From positions 1-10,319 of the forward strand of contig DVKA01000159.1 of assembly GCA_018716365.1 (NCBI GenBank): DNA of 10,319 bases, given 5' to 3'. Position 1 is the first letter of the stretch. Every line of letters begins with the position of its first letter. The stretch comes from Candidatus Caccocola faecipullorum. Its GTDB lineage: Bacteria; Synergistota; Synergistia; Synergistales; Synergistaceae. Of this stretch, positions 6,185-10,319 are shown piece by piece. The translations under genes and the position numbers were made by a program. The notes beneath the pieces were generated by a model. The model saw nothing but the letters and a program-made list of their open reading frames with translations. It ran no database searches and was not told the DNA's origin.

Positions 6185-6224
6185 AGCCCGTCCCTGTCTG
6201 AAAAGGACAGGGACGGGCTTTTTT
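6185..6224 (+). terminator. T-box intrinsic terminator before argG
   Basis: A perfect 14-bp stem (6185-6198 with 6206-6219), a 7-nt loop and a run of U residues (6220-6224). Its 5' arm overlaps the antiterminator strand, so the two structures are mutually exclusive. Confidence 0.95.
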
Positions 6225-6265
6225 ATATTTTGAAAAACATAAAAATTTCTAAGGAGGAAATTCAA

Positions 6266-7528
6266 ATGGCAGCAGAGAAAAAAGGAAAGGTAATACTGGC
6301 TTACAGCGGAGGGCTCGACACGTCGGTGGCCATTCCGTGGCTTCACGAACAGGGATACGAGGTCGTCACGCTCACGATGCACGTCGGGCAGCAGGCCGAC
6401 AACCTTGAAGAAATAAAGGAAAAGGCCTACGTCGCCGGAGCGTCGAAAGCCTACGTCGTCGACCTGCGCGAAGCGTTCATCGACACCTTCGTATGGCCTT
6501 CGCTCAAGGCCAACGGCGTCTATCAGGGCGTCTACCCGCTCAACTCCGCACTCTCGCGCCCGATGATCGCGCAGGCGCTCATCTGGTGCGCCGAGAAAGA
6601 AGGGGCCGTCGCCGTCGCGCACGGATGCACCGGCAAGGGACAGGATCAGGTTCGTATCGAAGTCGCCTGCAACGCGCTCAACCCCGAAATTGAAGTCCTC
6701 GCGCCCGTCCGCGACTGGGGCTTCACGCGCGAAGAGGAAATGGACTACGCCGCGGCTCACAACGTCCCCGTGCCCACGACGAGGAAGAGCCCGTACAGCA
6801 TAGACGACAACCTCTGGGGCCGCTCCATCGAATGCGGAATCCTCGAAGACCCGTGGAACGAGCCGCCGAAAGACGCCTATAAACTCACCGTCGACCCCGT
6901 AGACGCGCCCGACGAAGAAGTGACGATAGAGATAACCTTCGAAGGCGGCGTCCCCGTCGCAATCAACGGCGAGAAAATGGGCTCCATCGAACTCATCGAC
7001 AACATGAACAAGGCCGCGGGCAAAGCCGGCTTCGGCAGAATAGACATGATCGAAGACCGCCTCGTCGGCTTCAAGAGCCGCGAAGTCTACGAGTGCCCCG
7101 GCGCGCTCGCGCTCATCGCCGCGCACAAAAAGCTCGAAACGCTGACGCTTTCTAAAGACGTCCTCAAGACGAAAAAAGAACTCGAAGTCAAATTCGGCGA
7201 ACTCACCTACGAAGGCTACTGGTTCTCGCCGCTCATGGAAGCGATACAGGCCTTCGTAGAGACGACGCAGAAATCCGTCAACGGCACCGTCCGCATGAAG
7301 CTCTACAAAGGCAACTGCATCATCGACGGCATGAAGTCCGACACCTCCGTATACAGCAAAGCGCTCGCGACATACTCTGCGGGAGACATCTTCGACCAGT
7401 CCGCCTCCGTCGGCTTCATCAAAATCTGGGGAATGCCGATAAAGACATGGCGCCAGGTCCACAAAGAAAAGAACGTCAACCCCATCGACAAACTCGTAAT
7501 GGAAAAAGGCAAAGACGCGACGAAGTAA
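6266..7528 (+). CDS. argG: Argininosuccinate synthase ArgG
   Basis: A cytosolic enzyme of 420 aa that condenses citrulline and aspartate with ATP to argininosuccinate, the penultimate step of arginine synthesis. The N-terminal ATP-pyrophosphatase loop AYSGGLDTSV lies at residues 12-21. Other family segments are HGCTGKGQDQVRIE near 124-137, TRKSPYSIDDNLWGRSIECG in the middle, and a C-terminal half with KELEVKFGELTYEGYWFSP and SVYSKALATYSAGD. It is slightly longer than the common 400 aa. The frame is open from 6230, but the ATG at 6266-6268 has AAGGAGG (6251-6257) 8 nt upstream and is the clear start. Expression should depend on the T-box leader. No argH follows; the next gene is convergent, so argH must lie elsewhere. 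Confidence 0.98.
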   Translation: MAAEKKGKVILAYSGGLDTSVAIPWLHEQGYEVVTLTMHVGQQADNLEEIKEKAYVAGASKAYVVDLREAFIDTFVWPSLKANGVYQGVYPLNSALSRPMIAQALIWCAEKEGAVAVAHGCTGKGQDQVRIEVACNALNPEIEVLAPVRDWGFTREEEMDYAAAHNVPVPTTRKSPYSIDDNLWGRSIECGILEDPWNEPPKDAYKLTVDPVDAPDEEVTIEITFEGGVPVAINGEKMGSIELIDNMNKAAGKAGFGRIDMIEDRLVGFKSREVYECPGALALIAAHKKLETLTLSKDVLKTKKELEVKFGELTYEGYWFSPLMEAIQAFVETTQKSVNGTVRMKLYKGNCIIDGMKSDTSVYSKALATYSAGDIFDQSASVGFIKIWGMPIKTWRQVHKEKNVNPIDKLVMEKGKDATK

Positions 7529-7557
7529 CGACGCGCCTAAAGCCTTCAATAATAAAG

Positions 7558-7597
7558 CGGCGGGAGAGCGCTTCGTGCGTCCTCCCGCCGTTTTTTT
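7558..7597 (+). terminator. Intrinsic terminator after argG
   Basis: A 9-bp GC stem (7558-7566 with 7582-7590), a 15-nt loop that can form a small inner helix around TTCG, and seven T residues (7591-7597). It lies between convergent argG and the GntR gene. The opposite strand has only an interrupted U-run, so it works mainly for argG but may also limit read-through from the other side. Confidence 0.93.
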
Positions 7598-7612
7598 AAC
7601 ACAGATAAAATT

Positions 7613-8263
7613 TTACTCCGCCTTCAGCCCTTCCATCGACAGACGCAGGTGTTCTCTGATCAGCGCGGCGCATTTTTCTTCGTCGTGCGCGGAGAGGGCT
7701 TCGAGTATGGCTATGTGTTCTTCGAGGCTCGGGTTGGTGTCGAAGTCGAAGAAGGATTCGAAGAATATCATCTGCACGAAGATGCGAGAGAGGATGTTGC
7801 GCACGTAGCCCGCCAGCGTGCTGTTGCCGGAGGACTCGGCTATGATGATGTGGAAGTCGTCGTTGACCTTTAGGTATGATTCGAGGTCTTTTTTTACGAA
7901 GACCTCGCGCTCCGCGTTTATCTGTTCCTGAAGCATACAGAGCTGGAGAGGCGTGATCCGCCGCGCGGCCTTGCGTATCGCCATTGTTTCAAGAGTTTCG
8001 CGCACTTCGTAGGTGTCTATGATTTCCTGCTTTGTCGGCGAGGCGAGGCAGGCGCCCCAGCCGGGCACGATCTGCACGAGCCCTTCGCTTTCGAGGCGGC
8101 GCAGGGCTTCGCGCACCGGCGTGCGGCTGACGTTCATCTCTTTCGCAATCGCCACCTCGGGCAGGCGCTGGCCGCTTGTGAGCGATTTTTCAAAAATTTT
8201 CCTTCTGAGCTGTTCGTAGACGAATTCCGAGGCCGTGTGCCCCGCTCCCGCCGGAATCGGCAT
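7613..8263 (-). CDS. GntR-family regulator, FCD (FadR-type) subfamily
   Basis: A 216-aa DNA-binding transcription factor. Residues about 10-67 form the winged helix-turn-helix, with LPEVAIAKEMNVSRTPVREALRRLESEGLV as the GntR signature. Residues about 80-205 form an all-helical FCD ligand domain. Likely metal or ligand positions are His138 (in NDDFH), His183 (EEHIAILEAL) and His205 (REHLRLSM); the residue four before His138 is Asn134, where many members have Asp. An ATG at 8276-8278 is also in frame, but GGGAG (8272-8276) lies 8 nt before the ATG at 8261-8263, which I chose. FCD regulators usually sense small carboxylic or amino acids and repress catabolic genes. It faces away from the SDR/GcvPA-like genes across a 500-bp region and is their likely regulator. 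The effector is unknown. Confidence 0.93.
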   Translation of the reverse strand: MPIPAGAGHTASEFVYEQLRRKIFEKSLTSGQRLPEVAIAKEMNVSRTPVREALRRLESEGLVQIVPGWGACLASPTKQEIIDTYEVRETLETMAIRKAARRITPLQLCMLQEQINAEREVFVKKDLESYLKVNDDFHIIIAESSGNSTLAGYVRNILSRIFVQMIFFESFFDFDTNPSLEEHIAILEALSAHDEEKCAALIREHLRLSMEGLKAE

Positions 8264-8278
8264 CGCTATCACTCCCAT

Positions 8279-8685
8279 AAATCACGAGCCCTATATTACA
8301 TCAAACGGACGAAGGCGAAAAGTGCGCCGCGCGCCGCGTTTATGCCGCCCGCCAGAAAAGGCGGAAATTCTGGCTCTTTATGGCGCGGCGCTTAAACCGC
8401 GGAGGCGGCCGCCGCTTGCGGTTGCTTTTCTGGATTTCGCGCCGCGGCGTGCTGTTGGCGGAAACGCCGGCAAATTTGTGGCCGCGCTCCGGTCAGGCGC
8501 GCGGGCGTCCGCGCCGCGTCGTTCGCCGCGGCTCGCAGGTTTTCGGCGAACGGAAATTTGTCCGGCGAAATAAAGCCGGCGTCGCCGCACGGAGCCTTGT
8601 CCGGCGATTTTATGCGCGCGCGGCAATCCGGCGGATTTCGCATCGCCCTGTGAAGCGCAGGTGCGCGCGCAGGAGTTTCCGGCTA
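8279..8685. other. GC-rich intergenic region with short repeats, no clear gene
   Basis: About 400 bp between the GntR gene and the SDR promoter with no convincing gene. It holds a 7-bp inverted repeat (GCCAGAA at 8351-8357, TTCTGGC at 8368-8374) and an 11-bp direct repeat TTGTCCGGCGA (8558-8568 and 8597-8607) spaced exactly 39 bp. On the minus strand both copies encode SPDK in the same frame of an 83-codon ORF (8392-8643). That ORF has no good ribosome site and looks low-complexity, so I do not call it. A weak -10-like TAATAT near 8295 may serve the GntR gene. Confidence 0.5.
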
Positions 8686-8714
8686 TTGACTAAAAACGGC
8701 CTTTGTTATATAAA
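8686..8714 (+). promoter_or_regulatory. Promoter of the SDR/GcvPA-like operon
   Basis: TTGACT (8686-8691), a 17-nt spacer and TATAAA (8709-8714), one mismatch to consensus in each hexamer, in a sharply AT-rich stretch. The predicted start is near 8721, leaving a 60-nt leader before the SDR gene. Confidence 0.85.
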
Positions 8715-8731
8715 ATACTCATAAAATATAG

Positions 8732-8739
8732 TGTATACA
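8732..8739. promoter_or_regulatory. TGTATACA palindrome, candidate GntR operator
   Basis: A perfect 8-bp palindrome about 10 nt downstream of the predicted transcription start of the SDR operon. Operators of several FCD-type GntR regulators, as I recall them, have a GTATAC core, and such a regulator gene lies divergently upstream. The position suits repression by blocking the polymerase. It is short and could be chance in AT-rich DNA. Confidence 0.45.
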
Positions 8740-8781
8740 GTGAATACGTAGATAAATTTTAAGAAGTTAGGAGAGATTGAA

Positions 8782-9564
8782 ATGCTGGACCTGAATAAGC
8801 TCTGCGGCATGAACGGGAAGACCGCGATCATCACAGGCGCGGCGTCGGGCATAGGCGCTGGCATCGCGCGCTTTTTCGCTGACGCGGGCGTCTCTGTCGT
8901 CATCGCCGACATCAACGAAGAGCTGGCGCGCAAGGTTGAGAAGGAAATCAACGACGCCGGCGGCAAGGCCGAGTTCATGCGCTGCGACGTTACGAAGAAG
9001 GCCGACTGCAAGGCGGTAGCCGACGCCGCCGCTGCGAAGTACCGGCGTATAGACATCCTTGTGAACTGCGCTGGCGTAGCGCGCCGCCGCACGGTCGATA
9101 CGCTTGAGGAAAAGGACTGGGATCTCGCGCTCAACGTGACGCTCAAGAGCGTCTTCCTGATGAGCAAGCACGTCGTCCCGTACATGAAGAAGGCCGGCGG
9201 CGGAAAAATCGTCAACATCGGCTCCGGCTGGGCGCTCAAGGGCGGCGACCACGCCGTGTCGTACTGCGCGGCGAAGGGCGGCGTCTGGAACATGACGCGC
9301 GCGATGGCTATCGACCACGGCCCGGACAATATCAACGTCAACTGCGTCTGCCCGGGCGACATCGACACCCCGATGCTGAAGAGCGAATGCGAGCAGCTGG
9401 GCGGCGTCTATAACGATAAATATAAGGAAGAATGCGCGCAGCGTCCGATGGCGCGTCTCGGCACGCCGCAGGACGTGGCGATGTGCGTCTTCTTCCTCTG
9501 CAGCGGAATGGCCCCGTGGGTCACAGGTTCGTCGCTCGTCGTCGACGGCGGCGGAATTGCGTAA
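8782..9564 (+). CDS. SDR-family oxidoreductase (classical, probably NAD-dependent)
   Basis: A classical short-chain dehydrogenase/reductase of 260 aa. Cofactor motif TGAASGIG is at 18-25, CDV at 68-70 and NCAG at 95-98. The catalytic tetrad is Asn118, Ser148, Tyr161 and Lys165 (YCAAK). Asp43 at the end of the second strand suggests NAD rather than NADP. CPGDIDTPM (190-198) and a C-terminal VTGSSLVVDGGGIA are typical of the 3-oxoacyl-ACP reductase/glucose dehydrogenase-like group, but the substrate cannot be deduced. The ATG is preceded by AGGAGAG (8769-8775) 6 nt upstream. It is first in an operon with the GcvPA-like gene, which begins 12 nt after its stop. That link suggests oxidation of a hydroxy- or amino-acid-derived alcohol rather than lipid synthesis; this is inference. 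Confidence 0.93.
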   Translation: MLDLNKLCGMNGKTAIITGAASGIGAGIARFFADAGVSVVIADINEELARKVEKEINDAGGKAEFMRCDVTKKADCKAVADAAAAKYRRIDILVNCAGVARRRTVDTLEEKDWDLALNVTLKSVFLMSKHVVPYMKKAGGGKIVNIGSGWALKGGDHAVSYCAAKGGVWNMTRAMAIDHGPDNINVNCVCPGDIDTPMLKSECEQLGGVYNDKYKEECAQRPMARLGTPQDVAMCVFFLCSGMAPWVTGSSLVVDGGGIA

Positions 9565-9576
9565 GGAGGCGCGATT

Positions 9577-10319
9577 ATGTCAAAGAAGATGTTCCCCTAT
9601 ATCCCAAACTCCGAGGAGAAGGTCCAGCAGGAGATGCTGGATTATATCGGAGTTAAGTCAATCGAGGATTTGATTTCCGACATTCCCGAAGATATGCGCA
9701 TGAAGCACAAGATGGAGCTTCCCGAGCCTTTCTGCGACGAAGCGGGGCTCGCGCGCCACGTCAACGGAATCCTCGGCAAGAACAAAACGGCGAAGGAGCT
9801 TATCTGCTTCCTCGGCGCGGGCTGCTACAACCGCTACGTCCCGGCGCTCGTCGACGAGGTCGTGAACCGCTCTGAGTTCCTCACGGCCTACGCGGGCGAG
9901 CCGTACGAGGACCACGGTCGCTTCCATGCGATGTTCGAGTACCAGTCAATGATGGCCGAGCTGCTCGACATGGACGTCTGCAACGTGCCGAACTACGACG
10001 GAAGTCAGGCGGTCGGCACGGCGCTGCGCATGGCCTGCCGCATCACGCACCGCGACGAGGTCATCATCCCCGGCAACATCAACCCGGACACGCTGCGCGC
10101 CGTCAGGACCTACCTCCAGCCCGACGTTAAAATAACCTTCACCGACTACAATCCGAAGACGGGCCGCATCTGCCTCGACTGCCTCAAGAAAAATCTGACG
10201 GACAAGGCCGCGGCGGTGCTCGTGATGAATCCGAACTTCTTCGGCATAATTGAGGAGCGCGCGCAGGATATAGCGGACATGGCGCACGAGAAGGGCGCGC
10301 TGCTCGTCGCCTACGTCGA
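9577..10319 (+). CDS. GcvPA-like protein (glycine dehydrogenase subunit 1 family), partial
   Basis: The first 247 codons of a protein related to the alpha subunit (GcvPA) of two-subunit glycine decarboxylase; the 3' end lies outside the window. Matching features are YIPNSEEKVQQEML (8-21), IGVKSIEDLISDIPEDMR (24-41), FLGAGCYNRYVPALVD (78-93), FEYQSMMAELLDMDV (120-134) and AAVLVMNPNFFG (212-223). Yet the family hallmark that I remember as AYTPYQPExSQG reads AYAGEPYEDHGR (104-115), MYDGATA reads NYDGSQA (139-145), and the HPEYR region is INPDTLR (168-174). The ATG at 9577 has AAGGAGG (9563-9569) 7 nt upstream, overlapping the SDR stop. Family membership is clear, but glycine decarboxylation is doubtful. 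No gcvT or gcvH is adjacent on the upstream side. Confidence 0.85.
   Translation, partial: MSKKMFPYIPNSEEKVQQEMLDYIGVKSIEDLISDIPEDMRMKHKMELPEPFCDEAGLARHVNGILGKNKTAKELICFLGAGCYNRYVPALVDEVVNRSEFLTAYAGEPYEDHGRFHAMFEYQSMMAELLDMDVCNVPNYDGSQAVGTALRMACRITHRDEVIIPGNINPDTLRAVRTYLQPDVKITFTDYNPKTGRICLDCLKKNLTDKAAAVLVMNPNFFGIIEERAQDIADMAHEKGALLVAYV

Noticed and set aside
6107..7549. 480-codon open frame on the minus strand across argG
   Set aside because: It is antisense to a fully conserved argG, has a composition typical of a shadow frame in GC-rich DNA (runs of Val, Asp, Arg), and no ribosome site.
8392..8643. 83-codon minus-strand ORF in the large intergenic region
   Set aside because: No ribosome site, Ala/Arg-rich tail and no domain; kept only as a finding because of its internal SPDK repeat.
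8380..8724. 114-codon plus-strand ORF that runs into the SDR promoter
   Set aside because: Arg-rich, overlaps the -35 and -10 elements of the SDR promoter, and has no family resemblance.

Overview
This is a GC-rich (roughly 60%) bacterial segment of chromosome-like housekeeping genes with tight spacing, strong AGGAGG-type ribosome sites and classical sigma-70-type promoters. Salvage-type thiamine genes under a TPP riboswitch, a T-box in front of argG, and an operon that starts with a GcvPA-like gene under an FCD-type GntR regulator would fit an anaerobic amino-acid user. A member of the Synergistota (Cloacibacillus/Synergistes-like) is my best guess, but this is an inference from style and gene content, with no database check. 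No rRNA, tRNA, CRISPR array, insertion sequence or phage gene was seen.

Layout. (i) 2-3475, minus strand: a thiamine salvage operon read thiD-thiM-thiE-thiW, followed by a DUF2004-like gene. It is headed by a strong promoter, a TPP riboswitch and an intrinsic terminator. (ii) 3477-4248, plus strand: a divergent thiamine pyrophosphokinase gene (thiN). Its -35 hexamer lies back to back with that of the thi operon inside a 13-bp palindrome. (iii) 4422-5850, plus: a small M50 site-2-type membrane protease and SurE, closely coupled. (iv) 5897-7597, plus: promoter, T-box leader with terminator, argG, and an intrinsic terminator. An Arg-rich reading frame lies in the first part of the T-box leader. 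(v) 7613-8263, minus: a GntR/FCD regulator, convergent with argG. (vi) 8279-8781: a 500-bp intergenic region, GC-rich and partly repetitive, ending in an AT-rich promoter with a TGTATACA palindrome. (vii) 8782-10319, plus: an SDR oxidoreductase and the first 247 codons of a protein related to glycine dehydrogenase subunit 1 but diverged at its most conserved motifs. The window ends inside this gene.

How it fits together. ThiW is expected to bring in thiazole. ThiM and ThiD phosphorylate the thiazole and pyrimidine halves, ThiE joins them, and ThiN makes or salvages TPP from thiamine. TPP would then shut off the thiD operon through the riboswitch but should not act on thiN, whose predicted leader is only about 17 nt. 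argG is set to respond to uncharged tRNA, presumably tRNA-Arg. The right-hand unit looks like a regulated catabolic operon (GntR regulator, SDR, GcvPA-like protein) whose substrate cannot be read from the sequence. It is the best candidate here for undescribed biochemistry.
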